Under the pieces are notes generated by a model. It saw only the letters and a list, made by a program, of their open reading frames with translations. It did no database searches and was not told where the DNA came from. Position numbers and translations under genes: made by a program. A DNA stretch of 28,779 nt from CAYWGR01 sp964458015 (GTDB lineage: Bacteria; Planctomycetota; Planctomycetia; Pirellulales; Thermoguttaceae). This document shows, in pieces, positions 7,209 through 15,708 of this stretch. Position 1 is the stretch's first letter. Each line of letters starts with the position of its first letter. The DNA lies in NCBI GenBank assembly GCA_964458015.1, contig CAYWGR010000060.1:1-28779 (forward strand), written 5' to 3'.

Positions 7209-8009
7209 TTATCGTTCAGGCGTCATGACCGGTCGTTTTTGCCATTCCAAGGTTGACGCTAAAAGCGTCGGGGCGGTCCGAATGGCGTCTTTCGCCTTGT
7301 AGGCCCACCGTTTGAAGAAAAAACCGGTGATTTCCGCATCTTCCGAAACGTCCATGCCGGTGGGAAATCCTTCGGGCAAATGCAAGCAATAGATCACGAT
7401 CGGCGAAACGCGATTGTCGTTCGGCGCAAGCCAGATCTGATAATACTTTTCAATCCCGTACTCGTTCTTGGGCAAATCCAACGGATTCACGCGTCGGACA
7501 ACGCCGGCCACGGTGACCAGCCGTCCGCGATATTGGTTCGGCTGTCGGAACAATTGGGCGTAGGAGATCGGTCCCACGGAAGCTTTTTGAATTGTTTCGG
7601 GATCGGTGCGGTTCAGTATGTCGAGCAAACGCAACGAGCAGGCGGCCTCATCGGGCGAGGATGCGGCATCGTCCCGAATGTTGGCGAGATCCTCAGGCTT
7701 CACGCTAGCAAGCGAGGCATAGCCGTTGCCGGTTTCCTTGGTCGTGTCCGTCGCCCTCGATGCAATGAAGCTGTTGGCTGTTGAATCCCGGTCTGGGACG
7801 TTATCGAGGCGGTTGTCGATAGCGGTAGTGCTTGAACCCCCCTCTTTTTGCGTAGTCAGCAGTTCCAGCAGCCGCGCAATATCGGATTCGCGAATTCGGC
7901 CGATGAAAATGACCGTCAGGCCGAGCAAAAGGAGCATTACCAACGTCCGGCGATGTTCCTTGCGGACTTGTTTGCGTCGTTGATCGGAATTGCGTCGGAA
8001 GTCTAGCAT
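7209..8009 (-). CDS. Membrane-anchored protein with one OB-like module, paralogue of the downstream gene product
   Basis: The 266-residue protein starts with a very basic segment, then one membrane helix (about 22-38), a polar Ser/Thr/Asp-rich linker (about 50-120) and a beta-rich C-terminal domain. That domain contains VTVAGVVRRV, EYGIEKYYQIWLAP, LHLPEGFP and AEITGFFFKRWAYKAK, which align motif by motif with the second module of the neighbour at 5711-7159. The basic N-terminus predicts an N-in topology with the domain outside the cytoplasm. ATG at 8009 is chosen over TTG at 8015; neither has a clear Shine-Dalgarno. A minus-strand TATAAT at 8076-8081 could supply a promoter. Function is unknown. 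Confidence 0.75.
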   Translation of the reverse strand: MLDFRRNSDQRRKQVRKEHRRTLVMLLLLGLTVIFIGRIRESDIARLLELLTTQKEGGSSTTAIDNRLDNVPDRDSTANSFIASRATDTTKETGNGYASLASVKPEDLANIRDDAASSPDEAACSLRLLDILNRTDPETIQKASVGPISYAQLFRQPNQYRGRLVTVAGVVRRVNPLDLPKNEYGIEKYYQIWLAPNDNRVSPIVIYCLHLPEGFPTGMDVSEDAEITGFFFKRWAYKAKDAIRTAPTLLASTLEWQKRPVMTPER

Positions 8010-8075
8010 TGTCAAGCACTTACGAACAATTTAGCCGCCAGGGCATTACGCGATCATGAGTGAACGCGGCAAACT

Positions 8076-8081
8076 ATTATA
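8076..8081 (-). promoter_or_regulatory. Candidate -10 element for the two-gene minus-strand operon
   Basis: The minus strand reads TATAAT here, 66 nt before the start at 8009. The -35 region (about 8099-8104, TGGCAG) is a poor match, so the promoter call is tentative. Confidence 0.4.
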
Positions 8082-8233
8082 CCCCAACTCCCGGTTGGCT
8101 GCCATTCGGTGTAGAATGAGGGGGAGATTGGGGAATAACTGTTCCCCGGCATTACGAATAGTGAATTGCCGAGCATCCTGCATTGTGCCGCGAGGGCGAG
8201 GGCACCTGCGGGGGGCGGATAGGAGTATACGCC

Positions 8234-8728
8234 TTGGCATTATTGCTGGCCGACTTCAACCGCATGGTGTCCGACCATGGTCCGACGCTGTATCGAATGG
8301 CCTATCGCATGGTTGGCGATCGACACGAGGCCGAGGACTTGGTGCAGGAGGCTTTTCGGTCGGCCTGGAAGAGCCGCGAATCGTTCCAAAGCGGATGCGG
8401 CGAGCGGGGGTGGTTGGCGGCGATTTTACGCCGCCGGGCCGCCGATCATTGGCGTCGCCCGAAGCCGCCCACGGTGTTGGTCGGCGACTCGGTCGACGCC
8501 GGCGCCAACGATGACGACGTCTTCCGCGACGAATTGAGCGATGAGATGCAACGGGCACTCGACCAGTTGCCCCAGGATCTCAAGGAAACGCTCCTTTTGG
8601 TTGTTGTGACCGAGTTGACCCACCAAGAGGCTGCCGACGTGTTGGGCATCCCCTTGGGCACCGTTTTATCGCGTGTAAGTCGTGCGAGAAAACGTTTGCG
8701 GGAATGTTTATTGGCGGAAACGAAATAA
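8234..8728 (+). CDS. ECF-type RNA polymerase sigma factor
   Basis: The protein has 164 residues with the two conserved ECF regions. Region 2 includes YRMAYRMVGDRHEAEDLVQEAF (core binding and -10 recognition). Region 4 includes LDQLPQDLKETLLLVVVTELTHQEAADVLGIPLGTVLSRVSRARKRLR, a classical helix-turn-helix that binds the -35 element. The linker is short and acidic. I chose TTG at 8234 because AGGAG (8221-8225) sits 8 nt upstream and the protein then starts at the usual point; the longer GTG frame from 8183 adds Gly/Arg-rich sequence unlike the family. The gene directly precedes the VWA membrane protein (38-nt gap), which may control it. No recognisable zinc-binding anti-sigma domain is encoded nearby. 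Confidence 0.93.
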   Translation: MALLLADFNRMVSDHGPTLYRMAYRMVGDRHEAEDLVQEAFRSAWKSRESFQSGCGERGWLAAILRRRAADHWRRPKPPTVLVGDSVDAGANDDDVFRDELSDEMQRALDQLPQDLKETLLLVVVTELTHQEAADVLGIPLGTVLSRVSRARKRLRECLLAETK

Positions 8729-8766
8729 AAAGAAAATCGCTTGTCTAACCACTAACCACGAACTCC

Positions 8767-10989
8767 ATGTCGCGTTCCCATTCCAAAGACGATGCCGCGT
8801 TTGACGCTCGGATGCGGGCTGTTCCGCTCCCCGAGGGCTTCGTGGAACGTCTGCGCCAAGCGGCCATCACGGATACGGAACTGGACGCGGTAGTCCGTGC
8901 GGTTCCCGTGCCGCCGGGATTGTTGGATCGCATCCGGCAATCCATGCTCAACGATGAAGAACTCGACAAGATCGTGCGCAACGTGCCGATCCCGGTGGGG
9001 ATGGTCGATCGGGTGCGTCAAGCGGCCATGACCGAACCGGCCCCCGCCGTCGAAGAATTTTCCGCCACACTGCGTCTGTCTGAACGGATGCGGCATCCCG
9101 CGGGCAAGCGGTTCGGCTTCAAACGTGCAAGCCACTGGGCGGCGGCGATGTCGCTGTTGGTCGCTTTGGGCTTGGGCTATGTCAGCATCATGGCCGGCTT
9201 GTTGATTTCGACGACAGCAAAACCCACCTTGCCGACGGTCGCCAACATTACAAAGCCCGTGCAAGAAAAAGAGGATTATTACGATGTGCCTCTGGTGTTC
9301 GACGCACCGGCGCCGGCGCCGTTAGAGCATTATCCCGGCGAGCCGGAATACGAGCTATCTTCGACGCCGTCGCCAATCTTGCGATTTTCGCCCGAAGGTT
9401 CCTCGCGTACTTCGTGGTTGTCGGAGATGGACGACAAGTTCGGCCCCGGCGGTCCCAATCCCTTTGCCGATGCCTTGAGCCATCACTGGGGCGGAGTGTT
9501 TACGTCGCATAAGCCGTTCGACGAGTTGCCCGAACTGAAGAAGGCGGCCCGTTTGAATCCGCAGGGCATCGCGTGGCCGCTGCTGCCGGGAGCGAACAGT
9601 GCGTTTTTGATTCGCTACGGCGTACATCCGTTTGTCGTACCGGGGGCGCATCCGCAATTGCGGACCACGACGATTCCCTTGGGCATCGATACCGCGAGTT
9701 ATGAACTGACGCGACGCTGGTTGGAAGACGGCATGTTGCCGCCACCCGACCAATTGCGGACCGAGGAATTTTTAGCCGCCGTGGATTACGATTTCCCGCG
9801 ACCGACGGATCAACCGCTCGGTCTCGCGGTGGCGGCGGGCCCGTCGCCGTTGAACGTGCCGGGGATACAGTTGTTGCAGGTCGGCGTTCAGGCCGCGGCG
9901 TTTCGCGACGTGGACCGGCCGGGCAGCCGGCTGGTGTTGGCGGTCGATGTTTCCGCCAGTATGCGTTGGGGTAGCCGTATCGAGATGATTCGCGAAGCCT
10001 TGCGAAAGCTGATACGCCAGATCGGCCGAAACGACCGGCTCTCGTTGGTGGCTTTCAGCGAAGGCTCGGAAGTTTTGATTGAAGACGCCGGCACGGAAGA
10101 TGTCGGTCCTTTCCTCACCGCCGTGCGGTCGTTGCGGGTTCGCAGTTCGACGAACGTCGGCGCGGGCCTGTGCCAAGCTTATGCCGTGGCCGAGGAAATC
10201 GCCGCCGATGCGAAGATGCCGATTCGCGTCGTCATGCTGACCGACGGTTTGGCGGAACTCGACCGGCCCACCGCCGAACGGATTGAAAAGCAACTGGCCG
10301 CGGCCGTTTCCCAGCAAATCCATCTCGACGTGATCGACTTGGGGCAAGAAAAGGCCGCCGATCCGCAGTTGGCCAGTTTTGCGCACTCGGGCGGGGGCGA
10401 AGTTCTTCATGCCGCCAGCGCCGATCAGGTGCGTTGGGCCCTGCTGAAATTATTGACCGGCCGGTCGCAAACGGTTGCCGGCGCCGTATCGCTCAAGGTC
10501 ACCTTCGACCCCAACACCGTGGCGGCCTACCGGTTGTTCGGGCACGAATCGAAGGCCGTGGCCGGCGTTTTGCCCGACCGTTCGCAAACCGATTTCCGCG
10601 CCGATCAGTCGGCCACGGCGTTATACGAAGTGCAGCTCAAGCCCGCCGGCGGCGACAGCATCGGCTCGGTCGAGTTAAGCTGGCAGCCGGTGGAAGGGGG
10701 CCCGCGGCGAACCATCGTGCGGCCGATCACCCGGGGCGAGTTTGCCACCGCTTTTTCGGCCTCGGCGCCAGCCTTGCAAGAGGCGGCCGTCGTGGCCGGC
10801 GTGGCCGAGATATTGCGGGAATCGCCGTTTGTGCGCGTTCCATCGCATATCGCCTCGCTTGGCCGAATCCTCGAATTAGCCGGACAGGCGGACAGCCGGC
10901 TGCAACAGCGTCCTACGTTTGCCGACTTCCTCTCGACGACCCAACAGGCGATTCGGGCAAAACCCTATCGCGGAGGGGGGCGGCGATAG
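8767..10989 (+). CDS. YfbK-type VWA membrane protein with three N-terminal repeats, partner of the ECF sigma factor
   Basis: The protein has 740 residues. Three exact-length 27-residue repeats come first (13-39, 40-66, 67-93), each with D-x3-R-x-VPxPxG-x3-R-x-RQ. One membrane helix follows (about 124-147), placing the repeats in the cytoplasm and the rest outside. After a Pro-rich linker comes the VWA_N-type region (DTASYELTRRWLEDGMLPPP, LLQVGVQA), then the VWA domain with an intact metal site (DVSAS at 394-398, Thr in RSSTNVGAG, Asp493 in TDG), then a DUF3520-like C-terminus. The fold is that of YfbK proteins, whose role is poorly known. The position right behind the sigma gene and the cytoplasmic repeats suggest signal transfer to the sigma factor; that is inference. 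There is no Shine-Dalgarno before the ATG; two ACTAACC-type heptamers occupy the place. Confidence 0.85.
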   Translation: MSRSHSKDDAAFDARMRAVPLPEGFVERLRQAAITDTELDAVVRAVPVPPGLLDRIRQSMLNDEELDKIVRNVPIPVGMVDRVRQAAMTEPAPAVEEFSATLRLSERMRHPAGKRFGFKRASHWAAAMSLLVALGLGYVSIMAGLLISTTAKPTLPTVANITKPVQEKEDYYDVPLVFDAPAPAPLEHYPGEPEYELSSTPSPILRFSPEGSSRTSWLSEMDDKFGPGGPNPFADALSHHWGGVFTSHKPFDELPELKKAARLNPQGIAWPLLPGANSAFLIRYGVHPFVVPGAHPQLRTTTIPLGIDTASYELTRRWLEDGMLPPPDQLRTEEFLAAVDYDFPRPTDQPLGLAVAAGPSPLNVPGIQLLQVGVQAAAFRDVDRPGSRLVLAVDVSASMRWGSRIEMIREALRKLIRQIGRNDRLSLVAFSEGSEVLIEDAGTEDVGPFLTAVRSLRVRSSTNVGAGLCQAYAVAEEIAADAKMPIRVVMLTDGLAELDRPTAERIEKQLAAAVSQQIHLDVIDLGQEKAADPQLASFAHSGGGEVLHAASADQVRWALLKLLTGRSQTVAGAVSLKVTFDPNTVAAYRLFGHESKAVAGVLPDRSQTDFRADQSATALYEVQLKPAGGDSIGSVELSWQPVEGGPRRTIVRPITRGEFATAFSASAPALQEAAVVAGVAEILRESPFVRVPSHIASLGRILELAGQADSRLQQRPTFADFLSTTQQAIRAKPYRGGGRR
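8803..9045 (+). repeat. Three in-frame 81-nt coding repeats
   Basis: Units at 8803-8883, 8884-8964 and 8965-9045 each encode 27 residues with the pattern RxVPxPxGxxxRxRQ. Protein similarity between units is high while the DNA has diverged, so the duplication is old and the repeat is under protein-level selection. Confidence 0.85.
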
Positions 10990-11109
10990 CTGTTAAGTAT
11001 TGTTGGTTGTACGGGGTGAAAAGCTGGATTACACTAGATGTATTGGCTTCATGCAATCAGGGTTGATCGAGCGGCATTTCTTTTCGCCCACGGAACAGGA
11101 ACACCCCGG

Positions 11110-14100
11110 ATGAGATGTTGGCGCGGGATCATAGGGCTGCTGGCCGGAGGCTTGGCTTTCGGCTTCATCGGTCTATTGGCAAATCCGTCTCCGGCTGTGG
11201 AACAATCCCAGGCTTTTGTCGAGGGCTTGCGAAAACGCGAGTTCTACGATCTGGCTCTCGACTATCTGGAGTCGATGCGCAAGAGCCCATTGGCCGATCC
11301 CGCCTTCCTCGAAGCAATCGACTACGAAACGGGCGTCACATTGTTGGCGGGCTCGCGATTGCTGCCGCCGAAAGAACGTGAGAAACAATTGGAACAAGCA
11401 AGGGCCTGTTTCCAAAAGTTCATGACCGAGCATCCCCAGCATCCCATGGTGGCGGCGGTCAACAACCAGTTGGCGAATCTTTTGGTGGATTGCGGGCGCG
11501 TCAAGATGGACCAGGCCGAGCAGCCGAATCGGTCGCCCGACCAAAAGAAACAGCTCCGCAATGATGCCAGGGCTCTTTTCCAGGAAGCCCAAAAAACGCT
11601 CACCCAAATCGAAGCCAAGCTGCACGACGAGCATCAGCAATACAAAACAGTCGATCCCAACGATGTGAAGCGAATCGCCGAACGCAACCAAGTGCGCACC
11701 AACATCATGCAAACGCGGTTGGCCCTGGCGACGATGGTTTACGAGATCGCCCAAACCTACGATCAGGGCAGCAAGGAGAACAAGGAGACGCTTCAGGCCG
11801 CGGCCGTGAAGTTCGGCGAGTACTATAAAAAGTATTCGCGATGGGTCGGCGGTTTTTACGCGCGAATCGACGAAGCCCGCTGCTACAAGGATTTGGGCGA
11901 CTACGACAAAGCCATGAAGATGCTCGAAGAGATCATGGGCCAGTCGGAAGAAGACGAGGGGCTTCGCCGCATGCGCAGTGCGGCGACGGTCTTGGCCATG
12001 CAAATCATGATGCTGCCCCAGCAGAAGAAATACAAGGAAGCCCTAACGGTTTTCCACAACTGGGAAAAGAACACGGCGCGGCGGAACGATTCGAGCCCCG
12101 ATGCCTTGGCGATCAAGTGCATGGCCGGCGAGGCGGCGTTGGAATGTGCGCGCGGCATGAAGGTCGATAATCCGAACAATATCAAAGCGCGCAAGGAACA
12201 CTTGCTGCTGGCGAAAGATCTTTTGAAATACGCCGCACGGTTCCCCGGCGAGCAACGTCAAAGGGCGCGAGTCAAGCTGACCGACCCCTTGCTGGGCGGC
12301 GGCGAGGTGAAAATCGAGGCGCCCAAAAACTACGACGAAGCCCGAGACCGCGCCCGGCTGGCCTGGGATCGTCTGCAAGAGCCCAACTTGAAAACGGAAG
12401 AAGAACGGCAACTGCGGGCCGAGGCCCTCCAGAATTTCCGCTTTGCGTTGAACCATGCCCCGGCCGATGCGAAAATCGAGGACTTGTGCGTCATCCGGTA
12501 TTGCATGGCGTATTTGTATTGGGTGACCGACGAGTACTATGACGCCGCCGTGTTGGGCGAGTATCTTGCCCGGCGTTATCCCGATCGTCCTGAATCGCAG
12601 CAAGGCGCGAAAATCGCCATGGCCGCCTACGCCAAGCTGTACGGCGAGATTGCGCCGAGCGAAGACCACAAGTTTGAAAACGACCGGATGACGAGCATAT
12701 CGCAATTCATCACGCAGCGATGGCCGGACACGCCGCTGGCCACGGAAGCGTGGATGATGCTGATTCGCTTGGCGGTGAGCAATCGCGATTTGGCCAAGAC
12801 GGTGGAATATCTGGCCCATGTGCCGCTCGATTCTCCGCGGCGCGGCGAGACGGAGCTTTTGACCGGCCAGACGCTTTGGGGCGCTTACTTGGAAGCATCG
12901 CGTTTGCCCGAAATCGATCGGCCGTCGCAAGCCGAGATGGCAAAGATGTTCGCCCAAACCCAAACGACGTTGCAGGACGGCGTCAACCGGTCGCGGAAGG
13001 CCGTCGATGCGGGCGGCGAGGTCGCTTATCCGTTGGCGGCGGGCGTTTTGTCGTTGGCGCAAACGTGCCTCGACGCCGGCCAAGCCGACAAGGCCATTGC
13101 GTGGCTCGACGACCCGAAAATCGGCCCGCATACCCTGATCACGGCGAAAAAACCGGTTGCCGATCGCGCGACTTTCCGCTTGGAAACGCTCAAGGCATGT
13201 CTGCGGGCATACGTGGCGGCCCAACGGCTCGATAAGGCCGAAGAAACCATGAATGCCCTCGAAAAAGCCGCCGGCGACACCAATCTGACGCGCATCTATC
13301 TGAGCCTCGGACGGCAGCTCGAAGAATCGTTGAAACGCATCCGCGCCAAGGGCAATCAAGAGGAAGCCACCAAAGTGGCGCGCGGCTTTACCACGTTCCT
13401 TACCCGGCTTTCCTCGCGCCCGCTGAAAGAAACCAACTTCAACACACTGAGTTGGGTGGCCGAGATGTTCGTCAGCCTGGGCGCCAGTTTGGACCCCGGC
13501 GCCGGCCCCCTCTCGGGCGAAGCGGCCGACTATTACAAAAACGCCGTCGACACCTACCGCAAAATACTCGACTCCTGTGCAAACGAACCGAATTTTGCTC
13601 CACGGAAGGAAATGATCTATAGCATCCAAATCCGGCTGGCGCGCTGTCTGCGGCGGATGGGCAAATACGGCCAAGACATGGATGAACTTCTTGGAATTCT
13701 CAAGGCGCAGAACAACATGATCGACGCCCAGATCGAGGCCGCGCGGACCTACCAGATTTGGGGCGAGGAAAAACCGGCCTTTTATATCCATGCCATTCGT
13801 GGCGGGCGTGAAATGGAACTGGAAGACGGTTCCAAAACCTACATGATCTGGGGCTGGGGCGGCATCGCCAAGCGGGTTCAATACAGCGAACGCCATCAGG
13901 ATCTTTTTTTCGAGGCCCGTTATAATTTAGCCCTTTGCCGCTATAAATACGCCTTGAGCCGGCCTGCCGAGGAGCGGACGGATGTGTTGGAGCAGGCGCG
14001 CCGCGACATCGTGATCGTGTACAAGCTGAATCCCGGCTTGGGCGGCAAGGAATGGTACGATCAATTCGACGACCTGTTGAAAAAAATCCAAGGATCCTTG

Positions 14101-14253
14101 GGCGAGAAGAAGATCGGGCTCGAGGCAATCGAGGATGACGTTTCCATGAACGATTCGCCTTTGGGGAACAGATCCCTAAGTAGTTTCTGTTGCGGAAAGG
14201 CTAACCGAGGAGCAGTCATTCTGAGCACAGCGAAGAATCTCCGTAGTTTTTGA
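11110..14253 (+). CDS. Large exported TPR-repeat protein
   Basis: The predicted product has 1047 residues. A signal peptide (MRCWRGIIGLLAGG..., about 1-30) is followed by almost continuous helical hairpins of tetratricopeptide type, e.g. the stretches around AEQSQAF-like YDLALDYLESM, KYKEALTVFHNWEK and YFDAAVLGEYLARRYPD-like repeats, so it is likely a periplasmic scaffold. ATG at 11110 was chosen because AGGA (11097-11100) precedes it and the signal peptide starts there; the 24 upstream codons look non-coding. The gene lies upstream of a second TPR gene and the ExbB/ExbD genes, suggesting a shared envelope machine. The last 25-30 residues are odd: the reading frame runs into a palindromic element and ends VILSTAKNLRSF, so the original stop has probably been lost or displaced by repeat insertion. 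Confidence 0.82.
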   Translation: MRCWRGIIGLLAGGLAFGFIGLLANPSPAVEQSQAFVEGLRKREFYDLALDYLESMRKSPLADPAFLEAIDYETGVTLLAGSRLLPPKEREKQLEQARACFQKFMTEHPQHPMVAAVNNQLANLLVDCGRVKMDQAEQPNRSPDQKKQLRNDARALFQEAQKTLTQIEAKLHDEHQQYKTVDPNDVKRIAERNQVRTNIMQTRLALATMVYEIAQTYDQGSKENKETLQAAAVKFGEYYKKYSRWVGGFYARIDEARCYKDLGDYDKAMKMLEEIMGQSEEDEGLRRMRSAATVLAMQIMMLPQQKKYKEALTVFHNWEKNTARRNDSSPDALAIKCMAGEAALECARGMKVDNPNNIKARKEHLLLAKDLLKYAARFPGEQRQRARVKLTDPLLGGGEVKIEAPKNYDEARDRARLAWDRLQEPNLKTEEERQLRAEALQNFRFALNHAPADAKIEDLCVIRYCMAYLYWVTDEYYDAAVLGEYLARRYPDRPESQQGAKIAMAAYAKLYGEIAPSEDHKFENDRMTSISQFITQRWPDTPLATEAWMMLIRLAVSNRDLAKTVEYLAHVPLDSPRRGETELLTGQTLWGAYLEASRLPEIDRPSQAEMAKMFAQTQTTLQDGVNRSRKAVDAGGEVAYPLAAGVLSLAQTCLDAGQADKAIAWLDDPKIGPHTLITAKKPVADRATFRLETLKACLRAYVAAQRLDKAEETMNALEKAAGDTNLTRIYLSLGRQLEESLKRIRAKGNQEEATKVARGFTTFLTRLSSRPLKETNFNTLSWVAEMFVSLGASLDPGAGPLSGEAADYYKNAVDTYRKILDSCANEPNFAPRKEMIYSIQIRLARCLRRMGKYGQDMDELLGILKAQNNMIDAQIEAARTYQIWGEEKPAFYIHAIRGGREMELEDGSKTYMIWGWGGIAKRVQYSERHQDLFFEARYNLALCRYKYALSRPAEERTDVLEQARRDIVIVYKLNPGLGGKEWYDQFDDLLKKIQGSLGEKKIGLEAIEDDVSMNDSPLGNRSLSSFCCGKANRGAVILSTAKNLRSF

Positions 14254-14304
14254 GATCCTTCGCTGCGCTCAGGATGACAAAACGACCTTCCGCAACAGAA
14301 ACTA
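14181..14304. repeat. Nested palindromic repeat element
   Basis: Outer arms AGTTTCTGTTGCGGAA (14182-14197) and its exact reverse complement (14288-14303) enclose an inner palindrome with arms around 14215-14242 and 14252-14278 (GTCATTCTGAG... / ...CTCAGGATGAC). The inner arms differ at a few positions. The same inner element occurs again at 17810-17875. The stop codon of the large TPR gene lies in the loop region. Confidence 0.8.
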
Positions 14305-14421
14305 AGTACTAACCTCAAGGACTGTAAAGTTTTTAACAAAGCCTAGCGACCAACGGGAGCGAATCGAAGTTAATCGAGCGGTAGCTCGTACTGGCTGGCG
14401 GCCCTGCCGCCCAGTGTTGCG

Positions 14422-14427
14422 TATAAT
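14422..14427 (+). promoter_or_regulatory. Candidate -10 element of the second TPR gene
   Basis: A consensus TATAAT lies 42 nt before the start at 14469. I see no good -35 hexamer at the proper distance, so the call is tentative. Confidence 0.4.
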
Positions 14428-14468
14428 AATGATTTCAAACTCTTACATTCATGCAAGGAGATATCAAC

Positions 14469-15527
14469 ATGAAAATGCGTTGTTTTTTAGGGGCGGTGCT
14501 TGTATGCTTTGCCGCCGCCGGCGTGAGCCGGGCGATTGATTCCGTCAAAACCTCCACGGCGAAAGCTCCGTTGCGCGGCCGCGTGACCGGCATGAGTTCG
14601 GTCAAGGTCGATTTCGAAAAAGGCACCGGCGGAGGCATTGCCGAGGAAATTCCCGTCAACACGATTCTATCGATTGATTTCGAGGACGAGCCCTCGGAAT
14701 TGAAATTCGCGAAAGGGCATGTCCAGGCCGGGCGTTATGCCGAAGGATTGGCCTCGTTGAATAAAATCAAAGAAGCGCCCAGCCGCGCGGAAATCAAACA
14801 AGACATCGAATTTTACAAGGCCATTTGCACCGCCAAGTTGGCCTTGGGCGGCAGCGGCAAAATCGCCGACGCCGGCCGTATGATGAAGGCCTTTGTGGAT
14901 GCCAACCCGAGGAATTATCATTATTTCGAGGCCGCCGAGGCCCTGGGAGATTTGCTCGTCGCAGCCCGGGTTTATACGGCTGCCGCGGAGTATTACTCTC
15001 GGCTTGAAAAGGCGCCGTGGCCTGAATACAAGATGCGCGCGGAAGCGGCGCTGGGACGCGCGTTGTTGGCCCAAGGAAAAGTAGCCGAGGCCGAAGCCGC
15101 TTTCGATAAAGTCCTGGCCGCGCCGATCCCGACCGACCCGGTAGCGAAGGAAATGGTTCAAACGCAGCAAACCTTGGCCAAACTAGGCAAGGCCGGCGCC
15201 CTGGTTGCCAAAAAGAAATCGGACGAGGCCGTGAAAATCGTCGAGGAGATTTTGAAAACGGCCGATCCGGAAGATTCGGTGCTGTTAGCACGAGCTTATA
15301 ACGTTCTCGGTTCGGCCCATCGCCAAGCCGGTCGTCCCAAGGACGCATTGCTGGCCTATCTGCATGTAGACGTGCTCTATTCGCATTTGCCGGACGCCCA
15401 TGCCGAGGCCTTGGCCAATTTGGCCGAGTTGTGGGAGCAGGTTCACAAATCGGAACGTGCCAACCGCGCTCAGAAGACGTTGGAAGAAGAATACCCCGAC
15501 AGCCCCTGGGCCAAAAAGGGGGGGTGA
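14469..15527 (+). CDS. Exported TPR-repeat protein
   Basis: The product has 352 residues with a signal peptide (MKMRCFLGAVLVCFAAAGVSRA), a short beta-rich N-terminal domain (about 35-80, RGRVTGMSSVKVDF...NTILSIDFEDEP) and then TPR-type helical repeats to the end (for example AALGRALLAQGKVAEAEAAF and LGSAHRQAGRPKDALLAYL). It is probably periplasmic. ATG at 14469 is chosen because AAGGAG (14455-14460) lies 8 nt upstream. It stands between the large TPR protein and the ExbB-like gene on the same strand, which suggests a partner role in the same apparatus. A hairpin and a new promoter separate it from the ExbB gene, so expression may be only partly coupled. Confidence 0.85.
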   Translation: MKMRCFLGAVLVCFAAAGVSRAIDSVKTSTAKAPLRGRVTGMSSVKVDFEKGTGGGIAEEIPVNTILSIDFEDEPSELKFAKGHVQAGRYAEGLASLNKIKEAPSRAEIKQDIEFYKAICTAKLALGGSGKIADAGRMMKAFVDANPRNYHYFEAAEALGDLLVAARVYTAAAEYYSRLEKAPWPEYKMRAEAALGRALLAQGKVAEAEAAFDKVLAAPIPTDPVAKEMVQTQQTLAKLGKAGALVAKKKSDEAVKIVEEILKTADPEDSVLLARAYNVLGSAHRQAGRPKDALLAYLHVDVLYSHLPDAHAEALANLAELWEQVHKSERANRAQKTLEEEYPDSPWAKKGG

Positions 15528-15566
15528 TTACTGCTTTCCGACGTTCGTGATCTCGTCCAACAAGCT

Positions 15567-15595
15567 GCCGCCCCCTCACAGAAGAGGGGTGCGGC
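15567..15595 (+). terminator. Strong GC hairpin after the second TPR gene
   Basis: GCCGCCCCCTC (15567-15577) pairs with GAGGGGTGCGGC (15584-15595) with one bulged T and a 6-nt loop. No T-run follows, so it may attenuate or process the transcript instead of ending it fully. It lies 40 nt after the TPR stop and before the ExbB promoter. Confidence 0.5.
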
Positions 15596-15637
15596 AAACA
15601 GTTTGGATAGGCTAGAGGCGCAACTTTTGTCGCGTCT

Positions 15638-15666
15638 TTGAAACTGTGAAATGGCCGAAGTACAAT
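15638..15666 (+). promoter_or_regulatory. Candidate sigma-70 promoter of the exbB-exbD-exbD genes
   Basis: TTGAAA (15638-15643) and TACAAT (15661-15666) are separated by 17 bp. The ExbB-like start follows 42 nt later with GGAGG (15699-15703) as ribosome-binding site. Confidence 0.65.
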
Positions 15667-15708
15667 AGAAGAATATTCCTAGCGAGTTCAACGGCAGTGG
15701 AGGTTTCT

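Noticed and set aside
12043..13896. A 617-codon open frame antisense to the large TPR gene
   Set aside because: Composition is shadow-like and the sense strand encodes clear TPR helices; there is no ribosome-binding site.
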